A stretch of 64,000 bases of DNA from Chaunax sp. Z400 (taxonomy: Eukaryota; Chordata; Actinopteri; Lophiiformes; Chaunacidae). The stretch covers positions 23,431,150 through 23,495,149 of the forward strand of contig CM075197.1 of the NCBI GenBank assembly GCA_037577475.1, in the 5' to 3' direction. This document shows, in pieces, positions 49,601 to 59,056 of the stretch (the first letter of the stretch is position 1; every line of letters starts with the position of its first letter). A program made the position numbers and the translations under genes. The notes beneath the pieces were generated by a model that worked only from the letters and a program-made list of their open reading frames with translations, did no database searches and was not told the DNA's origin.

Positions 49601-52137
49601 TTTTTAGCAGAAAAGACGTGGGCATAAGGCATGTTTTGTGTTAAACGTATGTTTGTGTGTTCAGGCCTGGGAGCTGCTGCAGAACAGTTGAATCAAACCG
49701 AGCTGGCGGTGCTTCTAAACCTCCTCCAGGGGCAGACGGACCTTAGCCTGCCCCAGGTGGCACAGCTCCTCAACCTCTCCAACCCAGAGACTCTAAGCCA
49801 GTCATTGTCTGCCCTCAGCGAGGCTTCTGACCACCAGGGAGCTCCAGAGGACCAGGCTCCGTCTGCTGCAAGGTCCCAGCCCCCAGAGCAGCCTCCCGAA
49901 CCCCAGGAACTCTCACCGACACCCGTCGACCCGCCGCTAAGCCAGGAAGACCAGACTAACCTGCTGGCTCTTTTTTTGGGCCACATCATCAAGCCTCAAA
50001 CTGAGGAGCAAGGCGATGAGAGCAATGGCGTCCAGTCAGAGGAGGCACTAACGCGTGATTCGTCCGCCTCTACTACTGATCGCAAGGGCAAGTCCGGGTT
50101 TAGTATCTAGCGGGTGGGGAACAAAGGGGGAACCGGGCTCAGGTGGAAACCTCTGGATGCTTTATGAATGAGGAGAGCAGGGCAGAGAACAAACAGAAGC
50201 TGACTGAGTTTTGATACTCAAAATCCCTATATACTCTTCAAATTAATTAAATCTTTGACGACCTGATGAAATCAACAATATGATCAGTTATCCAAATAAA
50301 TTCAGTATTTAGACTCATCATTCATCCCACACCCTTTTCCTTCATCCCTGACATTCCTTAGAGACACACATCTTCATCGTCCCCCTTTTACCATTGCACA
50401 TATTGAAAAATACCAGACCGTGGATGACGTTTGTGTAACGTTTGGTCTTGGTAACCAGAGAAAGGTTTGTTGACATCTCTTACTGTTGTACTCGATAAAC
50501 GAGAGGGGAGTGTGGTACCGGTATTCCTCGTTTCAGTGAAAACAAAGGGTCACACTGTATTATTCCCCTTCCATGTCTTTCCCTCTTCATTGTTTCCTTC
50601 TAACAATCTTTTTTTTTTTTTTTAAATCTGTCCCATCGTCACACGTTTTTTTCTTCCTCACTTCATTCTCTTTATAAAGCAGGTGTCGTGGATTCTTCAC
50701 AGGAAGCGATGTTGCTCTAAACAGTCTGTAATGTCAGCCTTTTTATGGAGAAAGTCTAATAAATTATCAAGTGAAAATAAATGTTTTGAATCTGTAGACC
50801 TCACCTGCATGTGTTTCTTTTGATTTTGGTTTGTCACACATTTTATTTTTGTTTTTAACTGTTCACTTTGACTAGGATAGTCATTTAAAAATGTGATTCG
50901 CAAGCTGAATAAAACTGATTACTATGCTGCTGACACTGGAATGGTAACGGTACTGTTTTCTTCTGTAAGGGCCACTGAAACCCTTTAGAGCCTTGGTTTA
51001 CCTGGTAAAACAAATAGACTGACATGGTTTAGTAAACTTGTCCCGACCTCTGTGATACTTTAAATTCTCCTACATGAGTCTCCCTTTGTGTTCACCCAGC
51101 TGTACATGCCCTTCCTAATGTCTTCTTACCAAGTTCCTACATTTTCCCTTTTGTTTACGGTGGCGGAAAACAAAATACAGCTGCATCTGTTTCAGTAGGT
51201 TAATGCATTTATATAGGTTTGGGTAAGTTTTGCACCCTTGTAGTAAAAAAAAAAAAAATGTTTTAATGTTTCTAATAAACATTTTAATGATCAGACATGT
51301 CAACACACAGATTTAAGATCCCAGAAAAGATGCATAATTTGTATTTTTTCACTGGCCAGACATGTCCTTGTTATAAGGTCTGAATATTTTAGCATTGCAC
51401 TGTATCTATGCAATTACCTTAGGTTAGCAAAGTTAGCTATATTGCATCAATGGTGGCATGTCTGCCCTTATTTGTGCTGAAATACTAGACAAGGTGCATT
51501 CAGAGTGATCTGCCTCCCTCTTGTGGTGAAGGTAGGAATGTCAACATCAATGTAACTCCATTTCAGACCCATTTGTCAAATATACGTATTTACTTTTTGT
51601 AAAAGCGTATTAGAAAAATAGAGGATGACAAAATAACATTGAGGATTCCTGTGCAGATAGTTAACATGTAAAACATTTATTGCCAAATAAGCCTTTTGAC
51701 AGCTAACGGTTTGTCTTCTGTCCTGTTTGGTCCCTTCAGATGGTGCAGCCTCAAAAAGAAAGCAGCTTGGGGACAACCAGGTGCCTCCATCTGGTGAGCA
51801 GCGACCACCCTCTCCACCTGGCCCACCTCCATCAGCTCTCCTCCTCGGACACTTCCAGCAGGCTGGGTCTGAAACCCAACCCAACCAGGACATCAGCCCC
51901 GCCGTGGCAGCTGCCTTGCTCCAGCTCATCTCTCAGCAGGACTCGGAAGCTGGGGCCCCTCTACGCAGCAAGGACCCCTCTCCTGCTGTGGATGCTCCGG
52001 CCCGGGGACAGCCCCCTCCACCCAAACCCTCAGCTACAGCTGAGGCCCCATCAGGACAGGTGACTGCTGCTCCTACCACGGCAGCACAGTTCCCTAAGGA
52101 TCAGGACCTCCGGTTTTCCCATGGAGCCGCCCGCTGA
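39446..52137 (+). CDS. cdk12: cdk12, cyclin-dependent kinase 12
   Basis: CDK12 with cyclin K phosphorylates Ser2 of the RNA polymerase II CTD. It supports elongation of long and DNA-repair genes and suppresses intronic polyadenylation. Fourteen coding exons (39446-40629, 41562-42248, 43024-43203, 43300-43439, 43559-43729, 44460-44649, 45576-45632, 47196-47297, 48590-48667, 48778-48894, 48988-49119, 49355-49578, 49665-50087, 51740-52137) sum to 4083 nt, 1360 residues; human has 1490. The RS-rich N-terminus contains VKPLVEYDDISSDSDTFS, then LPLNSSLGAELSR and a proline-rich linker. The kinase spans about 705-1005: GEGTYG (715-720), VALKK with Lys737, PITAIRE cyclin-binding helix (749-755), HRDIKCSN (838-845), DFG (858-860), T-loop Thr874 and WYRPPE. 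The DCHELWSKKRRR extension follows. PITAIRE plus the RS domain limits the choice to CDK12 or CDK13; the N-terminus MPGSDRRHGTKRK and fbxl20 synteny favour CDK12. Confidence 0.96.
40630..41561. other. cdk12 intron 1
   Basis: AT-rich 0.9-kb intron; nothing recognised. Confidence 0.7.
41562..42248 (+). CDS. cdk12: cdk12 coding exon 2 (RS tail and proline-rich linker)
   Basis: Acceptor TTTATTTAG|ACGCTC, donor GACAG|GTGATG. Contains LPLNSSLGAELSRRKKERQA and KTSTLPPLPLPPALL, both conserved with human. Confidence 0.96.
42249..43023. other. cdk12 intron 2
   Basis: 0.8-kb intron; no extra exon that keeps the frame was found. A poly-T tract precedes exon 3. Confidence 0.7.
43024..43203 (+). CDS. cdk12: cdk12 coding exon 3 (linker)
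   Basis: Acceptor TTTTACTCTCAG|TCCAAA, donor CCAAA|GTCAGT. Contains LIDLPLPPTLAGGDSSPPQP and KKRPK. Confidence 0.93.
43300..43439 (+). CDS. cdk12: cdk12 coding exon 4 (kinase glycine loop)
   Basis: Acceptor GGTTTGCAG|GATTTG after a 96-bp intron. Encodes CCPRYGERK, then [20 protein letters not shown]. Confidence 0.97.
43559..43729 (+). CDS. cdk12: cdk12 coding exon 5 (VALKK and PITAIRE)
   Basis: Acceptor CTTGCCAG|GTGAAC, donor CAAAG|GTAAGA. Encodes the catalytic lysine and PITAIREIKILRQLKHRSVV. Confidence 0.98.
43754..44416. mobile_element. hAT-like non-autonomous element (MITE) in cdk12 intron 5
   Basis: The left end CAGGGCTGGGTA (43754-43765) is mirrored at the right end by TACCCAGCCCTA (44405-44416), an inverted pair matching but for the terminal base. 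CAGGG termini are typical of hAT elements. No transposase frame and no clear 8-bp target duplication, so it is short and decayed. It fills most of the intron between two kinase exons. Confidence 0.6.
44460..44649 (+). CDS. cdk12: cdk12 coding exon 6 (catalytic HRD loop)
   Basis: Acceptor TCCGTTTAG|GTGCTT, donor AACAG|GTAAGG. Encodes [20 protein letters not shown] and NFLHRDIKCSNILLNN. Confidence 0.98.
44650..45575. other. cdk12 intron 6
   Basis: AT-rich 0.9-kb intron; no feature recognised. Confidence 0.65.
45576..45632 (+). CDS. cdk12: cdk12 coding exon 7 (DFG motif, 57 bp)
   Basis: Acceptor TTTGTACAG|AGGTCA, donor AAAG|GTAAGA. Encodes GQIKLADFGLARLYNSEE. The codon across the junction with exon 6 is AGA (Arg), where human has Ser. 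Confidence 0.97.
45633..47195. other. cdk12 intron 7
   Basis: 1.6-kb intron. 45889-45935 (GGGATGGGTGTTGATT then TTCGAATATTCGAATAAT) looks like the end of a dispersed element. An inverted repeat lies at 46646-46696. No coding sequence. Confidence 0.5.
46646..46696. repeat. Long inverted repeat (hairpin) in cdk12 intron 7
   Basis: The left arm ATCGGGGGTGTGCAGATTTA(C) pairs with the right arm (G)TAAATCTGCACCCCCCCCGAT around an 8-nt spacer TATTTGAC, with one mismatch or length change in the G run. Confidence 0.85.
47196..47297 (+). CDS. cdk12: cdk12 coding exon 8 (T-loop)
   Basis: Acceptor TTGCCCCCAG|TCGGCC, donor CTGTGG|GTGAGT. Encodes [20 protein letters not shown] and AIDVWSC. Confidence 0.98.
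47298..48589. other. cdk12 intron 8
   Basis: 1.3-kb intron with poly-T runs and a CAGCT pentamer repeat near 48291-48307. No feature recognised otherwise. Confidence 0.65.
48590..48667 (+). CDS. cdk12: cdk12 coding exon 9
   Basis: Acceptor ATGGTACAG|GTGCAT, donor CATCAG|GTAGAC. Encodes CILGELFTKKPIFQANQELL then QLELI. Confidence 0.97.
48778..48894 (+). CDS. cdk12: cdk12 coding exon 10
   Basis: Acceptor TCTCCTTCAG|CCGTCT, donor GCCTT|GTATGT. Encodes RLCGSPCPAVWPDVIKLPLF and the KPKKQYRRRLREEF segment. Confidence 0.97.
48988..49119 (+). CDS. cdk12: cdk12 coding exon 11 (end of kinase)
   Basis: Acceptor CTACTCAG|TTTACC after a 93-bp intron, donor CCAGA|GTCAGT. Encodes ALDLLDRMLTLDPGRRCTSE. 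Confidence 0.97.
49355..49578 (+). CDS. cdk12: cdk12 coding exon 12 (DCHE extension)
   Basis: Acceptor GTCTCCAG|TCTTCC, donor TCAG|GTAACG. Encodes LPHHQDCHELWSKKRRRARQ and a Pro/Ser-rich stretch. Confidence 0.95.
49665..50087 (+). CDS. cdk12: cdk12 coding exon 13 (splicing form)
   Basis: Acceptor GTGTTCAG|GCCTGG. Encodes AEQLNQTELAVLLNLLQGQT and a Pro/Gln/Glu-rich tail. The only donor I found that gives phase 1 with a good consensus is a GC type, AAGG|GCAAGT at 50088; GT alternatives such as ACGC|GTGATT at 50054 are weaker. Confidence 0.8.
49665..50110 (+). CDS. cdk12: cdk12 alternative terminal exon (short isoform)
   Basis: If the exon 13 donor is not used, reading continues through GKSGFSI to TAG at 50108-50110, giving a 1235-residue protein that lacks the last exon. 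AATAAA signals downstream at 50758, 50776 and 50905 support a real 3' end here. Confidence 0.5.
50111..51739. other. cdk12 intron 13 / short-isoform 3' UTR
   Basis: The first 0.7 kb would be 3' UTR of the short isoform; the rest is intronic. Poly-A at 51244-51257. No coding feature. Confidence 0.55.
50758..50781 (+). terminator. Intronic polyadenylation signals in cdk12 intron 13
   Basis: Two AATAAA hexamers (50758-50763 and 50776-50781) 18 bp apart, followed by a GT-rich stretch near 50810-50840 of the kind that follows cleavage sites. Located about 650 bp after the short-isoform stop. Confidence 0.55.
51740..52137 (+). CDS. cdk12: cdk12 coding exon 14 (C-terminal tail)
   Basis: Acceptor TCCCTTCAG|ATGGTG. 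Encodes PPSPPGPPPSALLLGH, SPAVAAALLQLISQ and QFPKDQDLRF, which parallel human CDK12, then stops at TGA after SHGAAR. Human continues for about 90 residues, so the end may be lineage-specific or frameshifted. Confidence 0.85.
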
Positions 52138-53400
52138 TCCTCAATCCCCCGGTGAGACAGACCCTAGGTGTCACGGGATGGTTCCAGATCTCTGGCCTGA
52201 GGGGAAAGCAGGCGAAGAACGCAGGACGACACCTACAGATTAGGACTCGGTGGACCACGAGCAGGAGAATCAAAGAATTTGAAAACGAATGTCTGAGAGA
52301 GATTAAGGGTCTTCTCAGCCGATCATCGCTCCCCACTGAACACACTCCTGTGTTGTTGGAGGGAGTGTTCTGACCTGAGGCCAGCCTGACCTGTAACAGT
52401 CTAATCGGGGACGGCGATCACCTGCAATCCTTCGCTCTCTCCTGTCCACTGAAGGCCCTGATTTGAATGAAGCTTAGCTTAAAAGCAGCTGTGATATTTT
52501 TGTTCAGAAACAAATGATTGTCATGTCCGCTGCAGCACCCACCTCTAACTTACCAGTGTTTAGGAGGAACAAAGTCACTGTCGTCCTCCTCTGTGGAGTG
52601 GTGTCTGTGAGGAAATACTGTATATTTGGTATATATGAGGCAATGAGTGCACTGATGAGAAAACTTGAGGACCATGAGTTTACCATTAAACCTTACCTGC
52701 TGACTAGCTGCCCCCGTTTTCAGCCTTGTGCCTCCTTTGTGACATGGCGACCTGTGAATGATCTTAAAAGAGTGGATGGGTTTCGTTTGGATGGCACCCC
52801 ACAGCAGTGTACATCTGCAGGACTGTATTTTTTTATTTTACCAATAGCCTGTTCCATATTATATACTGTCTGTCATCAAGTCCACTGAGCTGCAACGTGC
52901 CGTCAGCTTCATGATTTTGCTTCCTTTACCATGCAGCAAACCTCTGTGTCGTAAGAAGCCTAAGACTCTGCTGCTCACTGTCCTGTCTAAAATATAAATT
53001 AAGCCATGACATTATGATCAACTGCCCTCATAACACTCATGCTATTCTACTAGTTGAAGTATAAAGCTAGAAACACAAACACACACACAGAAACTGGCTT
53101 TTCTGATTTTTTTCTGGGGGGCCCTCAGAGCATCGTCTAATATGTCATTGCCTCCTTGCCAAATTGTGCAACAAAAGCTTTTTTTTTTTCTTTTTTTTTG
53201 GCGTAGTTATTTTCTATATAAAGAAAATTATACAAGGTTAAAAAAAAAAAATATTGGTCCATGGTTCTGTTTCCGTTTTTTGCTTTTGAAGAAGGAAAGG
53301 GAAGAAGAAGAAAAAAGGAATCATGTCTGTAAAAACAAAAAATATTTTGTAATATGTGTTTTCTCGGTTCAGTTTATTAAAGGAAGTTATACGACCAGTT
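52138..53400 (+). other. Probable cdk12 3' UTR
   Basis: Follows the exon 14 stop and ends with a plausible ATTAAA signal at 53376-53381 and a T/G-rich stretch after it. A second open frame runs to TGA at 52371-52373 (see findings). Confidence 0.5.
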
Positions 53401-54103
53401 GAATGGTCTCTCCTGGCGTTTCTGAATGTTTCTCTAAAGCGGCCACAAGATGGTAGACATTCACTCGTACTGCAGGAAATCCCCACATGTGGGCCCGAGG
53501 AAAAGCCTGATTGAAAAGAGAGAACTGTCGTATGAAACAACTTTCTTGTGTATCTTGTTACTCTTATGATCTAGAAAGTCATGTTAAGCCATTTTCATTC
53601 CACAGAAACACCCATTGATCACACAAGGACACAGGTTTAAAAAAAAAAGGCTCAAATTAAAAGCACACTAAATTAATAAAAAGTCTAAAAGCTTGACTTA
53701 AAAAAAATATTCATAACAAGGAACACAGATAAAAATGAAAGGCTTTAATGGGGTTAGACATTTTTTTAGTGTCACTTCTTTTTAATCTGCATTACAGACA
53801 CATCTGCGTTCATGGTTGAAGGTAAACAGTCTAAAACCCAATGCTTGTGGCAGTTTAAGTGTAGTTTAATTTTCACAGTGAAACAGATGTTTTTTTAGGT
53901 TTAATTGTTTCCTATAGGCTGTCAGTGATGTGAAGTGCCCCTGAATGCATCCATCTCATTTATGCGTTGATTCCTTTACCAAATGAGGTTGATCTCTTTA
54001 TGAAGATCCTGACAGGCAGACAAGGATCATAAACTTGCAGATTGGCAAAGACGGTAGCCTGCGAGGTTCATGCAGACTGGCTGTGTGTGCACAGGAGTGC
54101 ATT

Positions 54104-54104
<1 letters not shown>

Positions 54105-54131
<27 letters not shown>
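54105..54131. repeat. GT microsatellite
   Basis: Perfect dinucleotide run; a second, interrupted GT tract lies at 54288-54330. Confidence 0.95.
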
Positions 54132-54134
<3 letters not shown>

Positions 54135-56666
54135 ATCGGCCTCATGCATACCCAGACCAGCTCCTCACTTGGCAGGCTTACAGAGCCGCTTACCCCTCTG
54201 GCCCACCGAGCAGCTGAGCCCTCTGGGTGAGAGATCCTTTCAGAGTGGAGGCAGTGGGAGGCTCACCTGCCCTCTAGCACAGGCCCAGTGTGTGTGAGGG
54301 TGTGTGTGTGTGAGGGTGTGTGTGTCTCCGTCTGATGCTTTTGCCCGTCGGGACTCCAAATAATAGTGAATGTGCCCACGGGGAGCTTCCACAGGAGAAG
54401 TAGTGGGCAATGCCAGTGCCAAGTCACAGAGACCAGACGAATAAATCAAGACTGAGGACTGAGGAGAGGGAGGTGCACGAGGCTGTGCCATCAATCAGGA
54501 CAGCACCTTATGGGGAATGCCCATAAATGTGCCATGCTGCCAGTCTGAAGCACATCCTCGCCATGGCAGAGACGTGCAGCGGCGGCATTCAAATTGGAGC
54601 CTCCATTTTGGATTCCGTTGTCTCGCTGTCAGCTCCAGCGATTTTTGGTGGGCTTTCAGATGAATACAAAAATTGACTGACAGTCCATTCAAGTGGATTC
54701 ATATCAAATTTGACGAATGCTGCTGTGTTTTTTTGCATCACTGTTTGTGCCAATTTAGTCCGTCTCTGTGCAAACTGCTTGTTAGAGCACAAATTTGGAC
54801 TCTACATCTTACTGTACCATCATCTCTGCACCTTTGTCCACTATGTGAAACCTGGCAACCTTGAGCTCTAGCTGCTACTGCTAAAAATTATGTAAAATGA
54901 TAATAAATTAAAAAAAAACAGCTCTGCACACATCTACCTGCAACACTTCAGGAATATGTGTCCAGTTTAAATGCTTACCAGCCACAAAATGATGAATTTT
55001 GGGCCATGATTTATGTTTGTTGCATAAAGATGTGAGTTAAAGATGTGAAGTGGTTTAGTGAGCTTTCAGATGCTGCCTCTTATTCTCAAAGGTTGTCATT
55101 ATTATTATTTTTAGCTTGCCACAAGAATGTAAGAATCTGCAATGCATGGCAAAAAACACAAAAAAAAGTCTGAAGAGGTGTTACATTTTGATTTGGGGAT
55201 ACTCAGTCAGGATGCAGGAAAAAGAGGAAGAAGAAGTCGTCAAAATGGGATGGAGAAGACAAAGTCTGGCTCCAGAGGGGAAATGTAACCGATGTAATTC
55301 TGTATTCCAGTCAATGAAACTGTGAAGAATATTTCACACATTCACACGATATTCAGAGAAGCTTTGAAACTTTGATTTCAGATTGAGATTTATGATTTAT
55401 GAACTGAAGTCTATGTTATCATTAAAAAAGTGCAGAGTTTGAGATGTGACTGATGCAGACTCCTCCATACAAAACATAACAATGAATTCTGCAGCTGAGG
55501 CGCTCCATAAATCCAGTCCCTCGTTTTTTATCGCTTTTACTGTAATAAATTCTGGATTGTATTTGAAGGAAGCGCTCCAGTAAAAACCTCTTAACTGACT
55601 CTGAGAACAAGTTAATCTCTCAGGTGCCCTTATGTGAGAACGCGCGCGTGTGCAGCAGCCCCTTTGTGTAGTGTAAATCTGGGCCGCTGTTGTCTCTGAG
55701 CCAGGCTACAGTTTGATGTGGAGTTGGATGACTGCGGCTGTTTGATCAGTGACTGTGTGTAAACTCAGTGAGGGGAAGAAGGGACTCCCGCAGTCCCACA
55801 TCTGAGACGCACACACGGAGGCAACAGCTAATGTAAAGCATGAGCAGCAAACAGGACGTGTCGAAGGGTCAAAAAGGTCAAGCTTTTCACACCATTTCAC
55901 CCTTATAATGAAGCAACAGAAGAAAAGAAAAAAAAACATGTCATCATGAATGCATCTTGGGTAGTGGATGAATTGTGCAATCTTCATCAGATCCTTTCTT
56001 TGTCTGCCATCAAACCAAATTTAATATCAGTCATTTCGTTTACGGCTACATCTTTATTTATGTGATATTTCTAAAATTGATTGACTTCGTCCCAGCAGTG
56101 ATATATGCCTTAGTGCTGCAACAGCATGTTTTATGGATGCCATAACGCCATCTTCCGTTTCTTCTCAGTTTATAGTTTTGTGAGAAACTGCTGTCACACA
56201 CACTCGTTATTTCTTTATCGCTCGGCAGCAGTGAGACCAATCAAAGAATTTTTTAGGAGGCTTTCGGATTGGCCGAATGATAACAGATGTGTGTTGGCTT
56301 TGTGTGAAGTCACCGGTTCCAGGTTGCAAAAACCCATTACAGCCTGGAATCACATTCACTCCTTTCATATAAACTGTGCCGACACTGAAGTATTTGCTTT
56401 TATCCGCCCCATCAATAACCTATAATGGAGAAAAAAAAGACACCAGCTTTTAAAAATTTTTTTTTCTCTGACCTCCATGCATGATGCTGCACTTCTGCAA
56501 ACCAAAGCATCTCATTACCAATTCAAAGAGCTTCCATGAGCAAGTCAGAATGATTGTCTCTCTGTCAGGCTGCGTGGATGCTGTCGCTTTAAGTGCAGAG
56601 GGGCTGCTGGGAAAGCAGTCAGCAAGGGTGGTGGAAAAAGAGTAGGAGGAGGCGGGTGGGTGGTGT

Positions 56667-56709
56667 GTGTGTGTGTGTGTGTGTGTGTGTGGATAGGGGG
56701 GGGGGGGGG
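56667..56709. repeat. GT microsatellite followed by a 14-G run
   Basis: (GT)n at 56667-56690, then GGATAGG and a long G homopolymer. Confidence 0.9.
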
Positions 56710-56734
56710 TGGACGGGCCCTGCAGGACCATTTG

Positions 56735-56870
56735 TGCTGAAGCTCATTTGCGCAGCGACACTTAATTGGCTACAACAATTAATTAATGTGTTGGAAAGTT
56801 GGCACAAAAAGTTCATTTAAGAGGGTTTTAATAAGCAATTAGAGGAAAAGCAGTGAAGAGGGGGAATTAC
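56735..56870. promoter_or_regulatory. Candidate regulatory element downstream of cdk12
   Basis: Non-repetitive block with several homeodomain-type cores: CTTAATTGG, CAATTAATTAATG, GCAATTAGAGG, TTTTAATAAGC. Inferred from motif density only. Confidence 0.3.
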
Positions 56871-57129
56871 TGGAGAGGAAAGAGAAAAGCGGAGATGGAG
56901 CAGATATCTGGCCAGTAGGAGTGAGCTCTCCTTGTGCCTTTTCTTATCACTGACCCTTCACTTTTGAAGAGCAGATGAAAGATTAGACGTCATTATAATT
57001 CCATTATGTCTCTTCCTGAGGCTCTTAGCGCTGTTCTCAAGCGGAGCTGAAACCCATGTTGCCCTTATATTGTATACATATCAACCCCGGTGGCCCCTCC
57101 TGCCCCCTCCCTTCCCTATACCTCTTGTC

Positions 57130-57345
57130 CCGGTGCCCAGTGTAAAATATCGCATGACTAATGAGCGGAGCAGGTTGGAATCCTGGGGAAGATGTCCTTG
57201 GAAGACGAATGCATTTTCAGCAGAATAATTAACTTAATTAACAAATTCACATGCATATTCATCAGCCTATTAATGTCTGCGCCGCGCTGCTTGATGAGCA
57301 ATGCAATAATAACCGTTTCATTTGCATATTTGCATTCACACTCAC
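57130..57345. promoter_or_regulatory. Candidate POU/homeodomain enhancer
   Basis: Two perfect octamers ATTTGCAT abut at 57320-57327 and 57328-57335. Upstream are AATTAACTTAATTAAC, ATGCATATTCAT and CCTATTAATG. The block is complex sequence set among microsatellites. Conservation was not tested. Confidence 0.4.
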
Positions 57346-57476
57346 ACACCCTTCTCCAAATAATTAAAAAAAAAAAAAAAAGAAAGAGGAAAAAAAAAAA
57401 AAGGACAAAAGAGTGGAGGAAACTCAAAAAGACGAGCAAGTCGCTGCATGCTGCGTTTTCCACCTGCAGCTCACAC

Positions 57477-57478
<2 letters not shown>

Positions 57479-57542
<64 letters not shown>
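57479..57542. repeat. CA microsatellite
   Basis: About 60 bp of (CA)n with one G interruption near the start. Confidence 0.98.
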
Positions 57543-57545
<3 letters not shown>

Positions 57546-57956
57546 TCTCTGATGCTGGAGTGTGTGTTCGTCTGTGCTGTTGAGTTGCTGGTTTAACTTC
57601 AGATAAGCCTGCTAACCCCGCTTCCAAATATGACTTCCTCTCTCACTGCTGCACACTCCTTCCTGTTTGTGTGTCTCTCTCTCTCTCTCTCTCCTTGTTA
57701 TTTATTCATCCCTATTAGACTTGTCTTTCATTTATTTATTTCTTGCTTTTGAAGTTGGGCTCGTCTGCCTGTCAGTGTGTGTATGTTTTCTGCAGGGGCG
57801 CTTGTATGTGTGTGTATGTATATGTGCGGCTGGCTGTGTGAGCATGGCTGACAGTTCCATTATTATGAAAGGAGCAGCTAGTAGGGATAGAAATAAACAA
57901 ATAACTGTGGAATGTTCTTACGCTTCCTTGATTTCTGCTCATGTTTTAAGGGCTCG

Positions 57957-57957
<1 letters not shown>

Positions 57958-57994
<37 letters not shown>
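57958..57994. repeat. GT microsatellite
   Basis: Perfect (GT)n. Confidence 0.98.
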
Positions 57995-57998
<4 letters not shown>

Positions 57999-58452
57999 AT
58001 TTGCATTGTGAGTTGCAGAGGTGCTGTCATTGATGAAATGTGTGTATTTCCTCCGAGGCTGTGAGCGTCGCAGCCTTTCATCGCTGGGTGTGCGTGTTTG
58101 TATTTATCTCTTTGAATGCAGCTTGTTCTGTGTCACTGATGTCCCTTGTATGTGTGCGTGTGTGATATCCTTTCCAATATTTCAGATGACAGTGACGTGA
58201 GAGAGAAACGTTTATGTGTTTAAACCGGACCGTGGGGCGTCTTTCATTGGCCGTTTGGGAAGAGGTTCCACCGTTGCATTTGTGAAAACAAGACTGCAGT
58301 GTGTGTGTGTGTGTGTGCATGAATGTGCTGCCAGCTTGTGTTCAGACAGCAGCAGTTTGCAGAGCGAGAATTAAAAGTAGGTAGAGATGCCAAGTGAGTC
58401 CCTGGAGACAGATACAGGGGACAGAGAGAGAAGAAAGAGGAAATAAAAAGGA

Positions 58453-58455
<3 letters not shown>

Positions 58456-58510
<55 letters not shown>
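58456..58510. repeat. CA microsatellite
   Basis: Perfect (CA)n of about 55 bp. Confidence 0.98.
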
Positions 58511-58513
<3 letters not shown>

Positions 58514-58739
58514 TACACAAAGAAACCTAGCCTACTGGTAGCCTGTTAGAGACCCTGCACAGCAACACACACAGTACAAAAGGTTTGTGTGTGGTATGTA
58601 ATCAAGTATGATATCTTTATAATATCAATGCAACCTGAAAAAAAGAAAAAAAAAGGAAGGACCATCTAAAATCTCTCTTTCCATAAATGTCCTCAGGCTC
58701 TAAAAGTCAAGGTCCTCACAAAGATAGAAACACAAGTTT

Positions 58740-58744
<5 letters not shown>

Positions 58745-58802
<58 letters not shown>
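58745..58802. repeat. CA microsatellite
   Basis: Perfect (CA)n of about 58 bp. Confidence 0.98.
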
Positions 58803-58804
<2 letters not shown>

Positions 58805-59021
58805 CAGACATGCACATCCAAAGATAGATCTCTCACCTTTTCCTCTGACTCCCTGTCCACTTTCTCCCTCTCTCTGTCTCTCTCCCTCCCCAGCCTGGTG
58901 AGGTGACACCCTGTGTGCAGTGTGACACTGAGCTGTCACCTCCCACTCCCTGCATCACACCTCTGCCCCCTGCTGGGCCAACCCTGTCACAGCACCCAGA
59001 CGCCGAGCCACCCCAGCCAGC

Positions 59022-59056
59022 CTCTCCTCCTCCTCCTCCTCCTCCTCCTCCTCCTC
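59022..59056. repeat. CTC trinucleotide repeat
   Basis: About eleven CTC/TCC units, giving a spurious polyproline open frame on the plus strand. Confidence 0.95.

Noticed and set aside
57158..57627. Open frames spanning the CA microsatellite
   Set aside because: Val/Cys or Thr/His dipeptide runs are translations of the dinucleotide repeat.
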